Origin: Prosapia bicincta | Taxonomy: Eukaryota; Arthropoda; Insecta; Hemiptera; Cercopidae | Reading direction: 5' to 3' | DNA: 64,000 bases | NCBI GenBank assembly: GCA_036971475.1 | Contig: JBAIZL010000005.1 | Span: forward strand, 175,626,386-175,690,385 | In this document: one piece after another, positions 39,101 through 50,680 of the stretch | How positions within the stretch are numbered: position 1 is the first letter of the stretch | Layout: each line of letters starts with the position of its first letter | Translations under genes and position numbers: made by a program | The notes under the pieces: model-generated | Databases searched by the model: none | Told to the model about the DNA's origin: nothing | Seen by the model: the letters and a program-made list of their open reading frames with translations, nothing else

Positions 39101-42100
39101 CCAATTTACTTTGAAAATTATCGACCTTTTTTGATAAATAATGGTATCTAACATAAACCTCATCCCCTATTTTAAACGGATGTTTGTTTTTCTTTTTAAT
39201 ATATTTTCCGTATCTTTCGTTGCGTTTTGCAGATTTTTTAAAATTTTCAACTGCTCTACTAATTTTTCTATCCATTCCCCTTTCGAACACTTGTTCTCTA
39301 TTATATCTTTTAAGCCCCATATGTTGCTTAAAGGATCATTCGGTTTATAGTTCAACAGTAATTCGAATGCGGAATATCCAGTTGACTCATTTTGTTGTCG
39401 TGTTGTGTAATTAATTGCGTATAATTGTATATACCTTTGCTTGTTTACCCTATCAAATTTTCCTACCCCTTTCCTTTTTAAGGAATTTATCTTCCAGTAC
39501 GTCCCTTTTTCAATTTTAATTGACTTATATGAGCTCTTCTTATATTATCGAGGTTGTTACTTTGTTGGATCAGTAAAGACACAGGACTAAAAAAATATAA
39601 TATCTTATACGGACCTTCATATTTCATAGCCAATTTACTTTGAAAATTTTCGACCTTTTTTGATAAATAATGGTATCTAACATAAACCTCATCCCCTATT
39701 TTAAACGGATGTTTGTTTTTCTTTTTAATATATTTTCCGTATCTTTTGTTGCGTTTTGCAGATTTTTTAAAATTTTCAACTGCTCTACTAATCTTTTCTA
39801 TCCATTCACCTTTCGAACACTTGTTCTTTATTATATCATTTAAGCCCCATATGTTGCTTAAAGGATCATTCGGTTTATAGTTCAACAGTAATTCGAATGC
39901 GGAATATCCAGTTGACTCATTTTGTTGTCGTGTTGTGTAATTAATTGCGTATAATTGTATATACCTTTGCTTGTTTACCCTATCAAATTTTCCTACCCCT
40001 TTCCTTTTTAAGGAATTTATCTTTCAGTACATCCCTTTTTCAATTTTAATTGACTTATATGAGCTCTTCTTATATTATCGAGGTTATTACTTTGTTGGAT
40101 CAGTACAGACACAGGACTAAAAAAATATAATATCTTATACGGACCTTCATATTTCATAGCCAATTTACTTTGAAAATTATCGACCTTTTTCGATAAATAA
40201 TGGTATCTAATATAAACCTCATCCCCTATTTTAAACGGATGTTTATTTTTTTTTTTAATATATTTTCCGTATCTTTTGTTGCGTTTTGCAGATTTTTTAA
40301 AATTTTCAACTGCTCTACTAATCTTTTCTATCCATTCCCCTTTCGAACACTTGTTCTCTATTATATCATTTAAGCCCCATATGTTGCTTAAAGGATCATT
40401 CGGTTTATATTTCAACAGTAATTCGAATGCGGAATATCCTGTTGACTCATTTAGAGCAGAATTTAAACTTCTCTGCAAAAGGCTTATTCCTTCGTCCCAA
40501 GATGTTTGTTTATTATGGAAGTATGCTCTCAACATGTTTTTAACGTTTTTAATATATCGCTCAGCGCGATTTTCACAAGGCATATAGGGGATAATTTTTG
40601 TATGTTTGACACCATTATTGAACATAAAATTTTTAAATTCTATTGATTTAAAGCACGGTTCTTGATCAGAAACAACACACTGTGGTACTCCGAAATTAGC
40701 AAAAATGATATCCTACATTTTGTTGATGAGATTTACAGAAGTTGCTCTCCTTAACGGTATAATAAAACAAAATTTGGATAAATCGTCCACACAGATTAAC
40801 AAATAATTATTACCTTTTTTACCACGAACAAGAGGCCCTGAAATATCAATATACAATTTGTCCATTGGTTTATTAGCTGCATTGCTTATTAATGGTCCAT
40901 AATACACTCTCGGAGCTTGTTTGCATTTAATAAAAATTTCACAGTTTTTTACTTTTTCCAAAATAACGTTCTTTAAAATAGGTCTGTAAAAATACTAATT
41001 TATTTTTGCAAATGTTCTCACTTGACTTAAATGGCCTCCCATCATAGAATTATGATAATATTCAAATAATATATCTATTAACAATTTTGGTAAATAAATC
41101 TGTGCTTCTCCTTATTTTTAAACATTAAAACTCCTTTATTTAAATACAATTTTTTGTTATTAGTTCCGTTTTGTACACTTTGAATTATCGTATTAATTTC
41201 TGAATCATTTCTTTGGTGTTTCATTATATCTATAAGACTTAAGGGTATTTGAGAGATTACATTTACATTTAACAATTTATTGTTGACCTATCTATTTTTT
41301 TTACTAATTTTGTTAATATTAAGAATTTTATCTTTTGATTCTACTTCTATTATTTCAATTTCTATGTCACTACACTCAGTATGAATTCTGCTTAAGGCAT
41401 CAACTACAGGGTTGTCCTTACCCTTTACATGAAATATTTTGAAAGGTAAACTTAATATGCGCTCTAACCAACGTCCAAGTTTTCCTAACTTTCTGAAGTG
41501 ACTTAAAGACCATGACAGCGCTTGGTTGTCGGTTATCTGATAAATTGCGTTCAGAGTCTGTAAATTTTTTAGAATAAAATGCTATAGGTTTATGTTTATC
41601 GTTGTTATCTTTTTGCATTAAACATGAACCTATACCATGTTCACTAGCGTCTGTCATTAAATAAAATGGTTTATCATAATTAGCAATATTTAAACAAGGC
41701 GAGTTCATTATACAATTTTTTAATTTAACAAAACTATTTTCACATTCTTGACTCCAATTTAATTTTACTCTTTTTTTCGTAGCTCGTTTAGTGGGCTAGT
41801 TATTTTAGCATAATCTTTTATAAAGGTACTAAAGAAAGATACCATATGCCAATAAATCTTGATACATCTTTTGAGTTTTTAGGTCTTGGAAATTCTTTAA
41901 TAGAATTAGTTCTATCTGGATCTATCTTAATTACATTTTCACTTATTTTGTTGCCTAAAAAGCTTATCTCTGTACAAGCAAACTTTGCCTTTGACACATT
42001 GACAGTTAAATTATTTTCGTTTAATCTTTTGACTACTTCAGTTACATGTTGTATATGTTCTTTTAAAGATTTACTATAAATAATGATGTCATCAACAAAA

Positions 42101-45100
42101 TTTATCATGAATTTATACTTTATGTCGAAAAAAATTTGTTCTACATACGCACTAAATATTCCGCACCCAACATGGAGACCATATGGAATTTGCGTGTAAA
42201 TGTATTGACTAAAAGGAGTACTGAAAGCAGTAATTTTTTGCTCCCTTCGAATTTTTAAATTATTACATATTTCTACTAAGTGTTCACCAAGGAAACAAAA
42301 ATTTTCTTTTATATTGGGCCGATCTAATTATAAAATAAAAATTAAATATGTAAATGAATTTATATGTAACACCTAATTATTTAAGAGTGTTACGAAATCT
42401 AGTAAATTCGTTGGACGAATTAAAGAGTTTTTCTTCTCAAGCAGAATTTCCTTGTAACTCGCTAATATTTTTTTTACTCCTTGTTTTGTGGCAGAAACTC
42501 GCTAATTGTTGGAGTTTATGCTTTCCAAAATTTTTAAGCCTCGCTCAATTAAACTAACTTTTTTTGTCAAGTTTCTAAGTGTCATTTTATCTTCTACGTC
42601 AACTGTGTCTAAAGAATCTGAGTTTTTATGGTCTTGCTCACCAATTGTAAGCTTCTGGTTGTGTGAATCCATCAGTTCTTGAATGTCATCATTATCTATT
42701 TCTCAATTTAGCTGTCTGCCAAAACAGACAATTTCTTCAATCATATCAGCAATTTCATTAGACTCTGACACTAATTCCGCTTGAGTTTCAGTGGTAAAAT
42801 ATATGGGCACAGCTTTTTCCAAACGTCATTCAAAGTTTGTTTTGTGAAATTTCATTCCAAGATTGCCCAATGATTCTCACAGCATCAAAAGCATTGAATT
42901 GTTTCCAAAAATCTTTTACAGATAACTTGGGAATTGCATAAGACGGGGTAGAGTAAGTCGAGGTATTACTGTAATTCTATTGGGTCTTTGTTTTTTACAG
43001 ATCTATCATCTATTTCAGTTGAAAAAATTTTATATAGTATAAAAGTCAACAGCCAAAATGGATTGGCAATTAGAGCATGGAAAATCTTTTACAAATCATA
43101 AAAACCTGGCAACTCGTTGTCAAAAAAATTACAAACAATACACCATATTTGTTATTCTTAAAATTTTTTACAATCCATTTCCTCTTTTCAGTATAAAATA
43201 ATCTGTTTATAAACTGCACTTTCAATTGTAGAGAATTTGTCAATATTTTTTAATGTAGGAAGACTAGTATTTAAAATACAGTATTTACTTTGTATATTTA
43301 AGGGTTGTCAATAAAAAAACTGAAACTATGCATAATCAAACCTTTCAACTCCATATATAATATTAATATTGGTAGTGAGAATGTGTGTGACCTCAGATTG
43401 TGGAACTATTTTTTATATACAGATTGGTTATGCTCACCAACCTTGATGTTAATCAACTTCAAACACATGTACACCTGCCTACAGGTATTCCTTACCATAT
43501 TTGTAAAAATCACAATTTTAAAACAACAAACAGTTTATCATAATTGTAATTCGGTTTCATTTTCTAAAATATCTCAGCAATTCCTATCTCTAACTAAATC
43601 CTCACAGTACATATCACATGTAAACTAACAATTATTTGACCTTTTAATTTTTTTATTTCTATTTCTGTTTATTATTAAATTTTTTATAAGGATGTTTTTG
43701 CAAAAACCTCATTATGCTAGGGACATCTCACCAGCACTACTATATGCAAATCCTGCAAAAGCATTTTATTGTCAATTCCCATTACTTTAACCCTCGAGCA
43801 CAAGCGCCAGGGTGGAATCCAACCCAGACGTTCTATTTTCTGTGAAAAGGTTAATAGTTTTTTGTTTACACTAATGCTTTTCCAGATACCTTTCTACTAT
43901 TCCTTCCTCTATTCGCTTACAAAAAATCAACTAGTTTCCGTCTCACATTTGCTTCATATACATTGTCAAAGTGAGCTTGGGATGTATTACACCCCATACG
44001 TGTGCTCACGTTTCAAGTTTAAAATAGTTGTTTTGGATTTGTAACTTTTGTTTAATTACTAATACTTTACCAACTAGTATTTTAGTTTGTATATATTATA
44101 TATACATATATTTAAGAAAAATATACTGTAAAAACGGATTCCTTTGAGGTACAAAAAAAAATTTGGTCATGATGATGAAAGTTACAGCGATCTTGATTCA
44201 GCCGGAATAAGTGCTTGTATTATTTATAAGAACAATAGAAGGCCTGAACAGAAAGTTTTTATACAAATACTATTCAAAGAACTAGGAAGACAGTTGACAA
44301 ATGTATAGGAATGTGTGATTCTCTACAAAGTCTATCACTTGACTTTAAGGCTGGTGTCAAGCATATCAGTGGACTTTCAGAAAAGCCATGCAAAGAGAAA
44401 AAAGAGCTTCTGGTCATTACAAGGTCTGCTCAAAAACAAGGATAGAAAAACTCAATCATGCTGTACTTGTAACAAGCTCCTGAACAAGCTTGTTAATATA
44501 TTATATTGCAAAGATTGAAGGACTAACATAAATTTCAATGTTAAATGACAAATGTCTTTTCGAATAGTAGGCTAGTTTTATGTCATTTAGTGTATTCATA
44601 ATGGTTTTTAAAATTTATATTTGTATTATTTTTTACAGGTTACAATACATATGGAAGTTCTTTGACTCTTTTATAGCCTATCAGATATATACAGTCGAAC
44701 CTCTGTATAACGAAGTCGATTATCCAAAGAAAAAATTTGTTGTAGAGAGGTATTCGTTATTGAGAGGTTGTGTTGTCAAGAATGCTCCCACCCAAGCTTA
44801 CTGATCTTACCGCATTACGCTACCGGACTACGTACGTACGGTAATAAAAGGGATACAGTATAATATCGCGAGCGTAGTTAGTGTAATAGGCCAATGTTAA
44901 TATAGGATAATGTTTTATAATGTCTCAATTTATTTGAAATTCAAGTTGTTAAAAATGTTTTATTGATGTTTTCAGAATGTTTCTTCATTGTACAGTATTA
45001 GATATCCATATTCAATATTTTTCATAGAGTCTACTCTGTATAGGCTATTATGATAAGTTATCTAATGCTTATGAAAACTTATAGTCACAATCTTTTTTCA

Positions 45101-45995
45101 AATTCTTTTTCTGTAGTATAGCTTTAAATTTTGTATTACTCCCTGATCGAGTGGTTGAAGTATCGATGTAACATTTGGTGGAAAGAAAAACAAATTGACA
45201 CTCTTCAGTTTGGAATTCATGTCATGCGGATGTGCAGGGCAGTTGTCTGTGTAAAGTAAAATTTTCCTTTTACAACCGTTACTTGCGTTAAAGCCACAGT
45301 GTCCTAATGATACTGCAACATTGAAATGAGTGATAAAAGAAAATGGTGGGAGGATGGAAATGTACTGTAGGCCTGTACAGTAGGCCTATCTATAAATGCT
45401 GAGTTCTTAGAATTCCTAACCGATGAGTCACTGCATTCTTAACTGAACCAAACTTAACTGACACGCAGTCAATTGCCGACATGTGTTTCGCCTACCATTC
45501 TTGGTTTTGTTGACCTTCCTGCTGAAAATAAACAATTTCCTGGAAATGACATTGTGAGCTGCCTATACAACACTACATTTCTTCGGTTGAAGTGAAGAAA
45601 AAACTTCGTTATTGAGAGGTCCGAAATTCGTTACATATAGGTAAATAAGCAGTATAACTTCTAAAATGTCATGGGACCAGGTAAAAATTCGTTATTTAGA
45701 GGATTTTGTTATCTGGAGGTTCGTTATATAGAGGTTCGACTGTACTCATTTTCTTTTATTTTCATATCACAATTTTTTCACCCTAGATTTGATCAAACTC
45801 CAATGGTCTTTACTTAATAATTTCTCTAATAAATCATTGTTATTAAACCATATGTACTGTTTTATTGAACCTTTCTTATGACCGCATACAAGATAATATC
45901 TTTAGATTTTTGATTTAACAATCTGTTTTTTGAGTCATTTTTACTAGTAACAGAAAAAAGTAAAGAAATAACGTATGTAAACAGTTTTTTGTCTT

Positions 45996-46046
<51 letters not shown>

Positions 46047-48793
46047 GTTAATATATTACTATTTTTGAGTAATTTTATCCACCGTTAAGTGCAATAATTT
46101 TACCTTGAGTGATGAGGCACCTTTCGGTCTTTGACCATTGTCGAATCACTCGGGTGATTCGACAATGGTCAAAGACCGAAAGGTGCCTCATCACTCAAGG
46201 TAAAATTATTGCACTTAACGGTGGATAAAATTACTCAAAAATAGTAATATATTAACTTCATAAAGTCAGTGCAACGGAAAAACAATGGATAATATTAAAT
46301 ATCAAGAATATATATATATATATATATATATATTCTTGATATTTTACGTTATCCATTGTTTTTCCGTTGCACTGACTTTATGAAGTTAATATATTACTAT
46401 TGTAAGTAATTTTATCCACCATTAAGTGTAATGATTTTACCTTGAGTGAAGAGGCGTTTTTCGGTCACTTGACCATTGTCGAATTACTCTGATTTTGAGG
46501 TTAAGATATTTACGGTACAGTTGTTTACCGTAGAGTGATTCGACAATGGTCAAGTGACCGAAAGGCGCCTCTTAACGCAAGGTAATATCATTGCACTTAA
46601 TGGTGGATAAAATTACTTACAATAGTAATATATTAACTTCATATATATATACACATACATTGAAAATATGCTTCGATGTTACAAAACAAATATTTTCATC
46701 GCCAAAATACTAAAAAGAAATAATAAAATGTTATATACTATGTGAAATAAGCAATAAAAAATTGCAGTGGATAAGACCCCACGTATGTACTCGTGTTATG
46801 AATATTCACGCTTGTGCTCGAGGGTTAAAAGTAACAAAAAGTATTGTATTCTATTTACAATTAATATAATAAATTTTATTTGAATAGAAAAAAATGATTT
46901 GGTTGTTATTAAGAAAATAATTTAAAATAGGTTCAATTTGAGAAATCAAAATGATGTAATTTGAACTTCAATACATTTTCAGCCAAACAACATTTAGAAA
47001 CTTCTTTCTATCAGTCACCATGCTGTCAATTTGAGATAGGGCTTGGTACCCCACTGTAGTCAGGTTGACCGAAATATTTTCTAAAATACAGATTTTAAAT
47101 GCAAAAAACAAATATATTTTTTTGATTATTGGTAATGATCTTTTGATTTTTGCTTTAGGTTGGTAGAGAAGAAACAAATCAAAGACTTGAAGTTTTAAAA
47201 GATATTGAAACTCTGAAAGAAGAAGAAGAAAGGATTTTACAAGAACTTCAAAAGTATAAAGATTCAGACCCAGAAGTTCTTGAAGAAATGAAAGCACAAA
47301 GTAAAGTAAGAGCTCATTATTGAAATAAATAAATAATTCACTTGTAAAATTAATGAAATTTTTTGTAAATGTACACAAAAGTTTTAATGTAGGAGTCAGT
47401 TAATAGTAAATAATTAAATGTACATGATATTAAGGTCAATGATCGTATGTACGAATAGAGGTACTAAAATTTTTAAAAGTTAGTGAGTAGAACCTCGATA
47501 TTTCGGATCTCTGCATAATCCATACTTGTTTTTGTAGTATTTTTTGGTTTTCTAAAAATGGTTTCCGATGTTAAAATTGTAATTATTGACATTAAAATAT
47601 TACTTCTGGATATAATATCGTGGGTTTATAAGCCTTACAGTCAGGTACATACTGTAGAAGTATTTTTTTTTTATATTGGCAAGCCGCGATTCATAGTATA
47701 GTGCATAAATGAGGCCGTAAAATGCGATACGGTGCAGTATCGAGATAAGTGTGTTTACACGATGGCCACCTGTCTAAGTATAGACGATGACAGTGGGAAT
47801 GAACCAAATATTTTGAGTTACGCTGAAGCAGTATCCCACTTAGATGACCTAATGGTTTATTTTGAACGTCAGGAGGAAAAAACATCAACCAAGCTCCTAA
47901 TGTTGAAGCAGATACATGATTGGGCAGCTCGCAAGCGTTACACAAAACTAACACAGCGAAGCATCACGTACTTCTTTTCGATTTCAGCGCTTCCGGTGTT
48001 AACACACTGGGCAGTAAAGTATCCGTTGTAGGTCTAACATAATTTTGCGTTAGTGCGTAATCTCGTTGTAATACCGGTTCTATAACAACTTATTGCTTTG
48101 GTAATTGTGGTATTTGGAATTGAGAATCAATTTATTGGTATCAGTATCTGTAAAATTTTGGCATTGATTAATACAGTATACGAGGTGTGTTCAAAAAATA
48201 GCTGGAATTTTCGTTTTTTGAAAAAAATATTTATTTATTCATCATTTATATATCGATATTGTCCCCTTCAAAGTAGTCCCCCACTAGATATTATACACTT
48301 ATGCCAGTGCTTTTTTCAATTCTCAAAACACGTCTGGAACTCGATCTTTGGGATAACTTTGAGCTCTTTCAGCGATGCACTTTTAATGTCATCTATGCTT
48401 GTGAAACGACAACCCTTTAATGTTTTTTTAATTTTTGGAAAAAGTCACAAGGGGCCATGTCTGGCGAATATGGAGGTTGGGGCATCATTTCAGTGTTATT
48501 TTTCGCCAAAATATCACGAACAATCAATGATATGTGAGCCGGTGCATTATCGCGTCATTGACGTGTTAATATGCTAGTATATATGCTAGTACTATGCTAG
48601 TATATATATATATATATATATATATGATTTTATTTCATTCTCTCATATTTCTTTTTGTGTTTTCTCTTCGATTGATAAAGACCACTGTGTGGTTGAAATA
48701 TATCATTGTTTAAGTGCTTTTATGTGTTTCTATTTCAAGACTACAGTGTGGACTCTTACCAAGGTAAGTCTGTCAGTCTCCTAGTCCAAAAAA

Positions 48794-48830
<37 letters not shown>

Positions 48831-49171
48831 TATGGTGATATGTTTTCTTGTAATATAGTTAATAAATTGAAAATATTTCAAAAATAAGAATACTTTTAAT
48901 GAATATATTTATTCAAAGCTTTTCACCGATAAAATAGTACCAGCATCTTCAGGAAAATAATAATCTAATAAAATATTTTTACAAAATTAAATCATATGTA
49001 CTACTTAGATAGTAAAATTAAAAATAGATACTACATATGATTTAATTTTGTAAAAATATTTTATTAGATAATTATTTTCCTGAAGATGCTGGTATTATTT
49101 TATCAGCGAAAAGCTTTGAATAAATATATTCATTAAAAGTATTCTTGTTTTTGAAATATTTTAAATTTATT

Positions 49172-49226
<55 letters not shown>

Positions 49227-50610
49227 TTGTAATTATTTTTTTTTTATTGTATTAATATGAATGAATGTTTAAAATATATTTTTCAATAATTTCAATCAAG
49301 GTAGGTTAGTAACTTTTCCAATTTATTTTAAGAGAAATAAATTTTCTAGAGCTTTCCTTTTTTTATAACAAGTTTAATGTATCATTTAAAAACACTTTCT
49401 TAACAATTATAAGTTCTATTAATAAATTACAAATTTTTTTCTTTTTTAAAGTTTTACAAATTTACTATTAGTTCCCTCTATTATTACAAGTCTTATTATT
49501 CTAAATTATATTTCTCTTTTGGGCAGCAACAGTTTTTATTTAATTTAGCCTAAATTGATTTTAATTTTGGTTTAGCACAAGGTCTCTTAATCTCGGGTTA
49601 TCTGGTGGGTTTTAAGTTTTGAATACTGAAATCTTATTTGGCACTATAAAGTACAAGAACAAAAAAACTAAGCTATAAATGTTATAAACTATGTTACAAA
49701 TTAATTTATTTCTAAGTAAAATTGTTCCTTAATATTCTCTCTAAACGTTTTCTTTTATAGTTTAATTTTATAATAAATTCACTGGTTTCTTTTCTTTTAT
49801 AAATGTCTGATTGCAAAATTTCAAAATGTAGTAATGGATCTAGCCTAGATACTCAAGTGTTTTAGATTGCAGATTCCATTTTTCAGCCTTTATCAAAATA
49901 TTTAATAAGATCTTTTTTAAATAAATAGTTTTAATTAATTTTCTTGAAAGTATTTTGTAGTGTTAATTGAATTCGAGACTAACACTCCCGCACTAAGTTT
50001 GAATTCTTCAAATTTTGTTGGCCAATTCTGAAACACGCCTGTCTTGCTTGAGTAGGTGTGAAGAACTGAAGCCACGCTAGCTAAGCATTTCAAAATGGCT
50101 AAAACAAACTATTTCCTTTTTTGAATTGTAACCGGCTTTACGGATGCTGTATTCACTGCCTTTTGTACATTTCATGTTCTTAATAACTAGATTTTAATTT
50201 CTCTGCAGGTAACTGCATTTAAATATTATATCTCCCGACTACGTTTAAATCATCAGCTGTTCTGTTCACCATGCACGCCCATCTTACTTAATACGCTAGT
50301 CTACCCGTCTTGGTCAACTTGTGTGCAATCTAAAATGGTTTCACTCTCTTAACACTTAAAGGCTTTTACTATTATTTACATTGTTTTAGTGTTCTTTTTA
50401 AACTGTTACACATTAAATTGTTTCTATTATATTGTTTGTTTTACAGTGGTTATTGTTCTAAACTTGTGATTAAATGTTACGATTTTGCCAATTTAGGTTA
50501 TGTTTACAATTTTCTCTTTTTTCATAATTGGTTATTTTATGGTTTGAATTTACTTACATATTTATATTATATTATGCATAGTGCCTTTCTTACTTGCTAT
50601 TCCAAAATGT

Positions 50611-50680
<70 letters not shown>

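Larger units (their letters stand above)
35327..42394 (-). mobile_element. Ty3/gypsy-like retrotransposon, 5'-deleted and internally amplified
   Basis: Minus-strand order: 114-bp end repeat (42394-42281), partial RT (about 42260-41818), RNase H (about 41790-41418), linker (41275-41078), integrase (about 41000-40017), then seven further copies of the integrase C-terminal segment to 36215, non-coding sequence, and the second 114-bp repeat (35440-35327). RT, RNase H and integrase in this order define Ty3/gypsy. Gag, protease and the first half of RT are absent; the end repeat joins mid-RT directly. No target duplication is visible. Short cysteine-containing frames at 35506-35691 are not convincing genes. 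Confidence 0.82.
34150..42971 (-). mobile_element. Tigger/pogo-like transposon split by a gypsy element
   Basis: The right end (minus-strand reading CAGTAATACCTCGACTTAC, 42971 inward) is a typical Tigger terminus next to TA. The left end at 34150 (CAGTACAATAATATCCGG, with AAGTCGGGG further in) is a diverged counterpart next to TA. Transposase C-terminal sequence lies at 42395-42940. The element is interrupted from 35327 to 42394 by Ty3/gypsy sequence. The left-end assignment is less certain than the right. Confidence 0.6.
43791..46824 (+). mobile_element. piggyBac-type element with nested pogo element and palindromes
   Basis: Left end CCCTCGAGCACAAGCG and right end CGCTTGTGCTCGAGGG form a perfect 16-bp inverted repeat. 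Both are flanked by TTAA (43787-43790 and 46825-46828), the piggyBac target. Inside are the remains of a transposase (44190-44520), a pogo-like transposon (44692-45742) and three palindromes (46043-46641). This gives a relative order of insertion: piggyBac first, the others later. It lies in MND1 intron 4. Confidence 0.88.
48861..49171. repeat. Palindrome carrying two hammerheads (family C)
   Basis: Sequence from AATAAATTGAAAATATTTC is repeated inverted to 49171, with the axis near 49010-49020. Each arm has one hammerhead-like motif. TA arrays lie close on both sides (48798-48825 and 49175-49221). The GAAAAGCTTTGAAT part is the same as in the tail at 9700-9744, so the two tails are related. 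Confidence 0.88.

Noticed and set aside
37023..39414. Plus-strand hydrophobic frames repeated every 1059 bp
   Set aside because: They are the antisense of integrase coding sequence and recur only because the array repeats.
36310..39885. A series of 120- and 132-codon open frames that could be taken for a tandem gene family
   Set aside because: They are the C-terminal part of gypsy integrase repeated in a tandem array. Each begins inside the domain at an internal Met, half of them are shifted by one base, and only the last copy is joined to the rest of pol.
36215..40452. CRISPR-like repeated structure
   Set aside because: The repeats are 529/530 bp and directly adjacent without unique spacers, and the DNA is eukaryotic.
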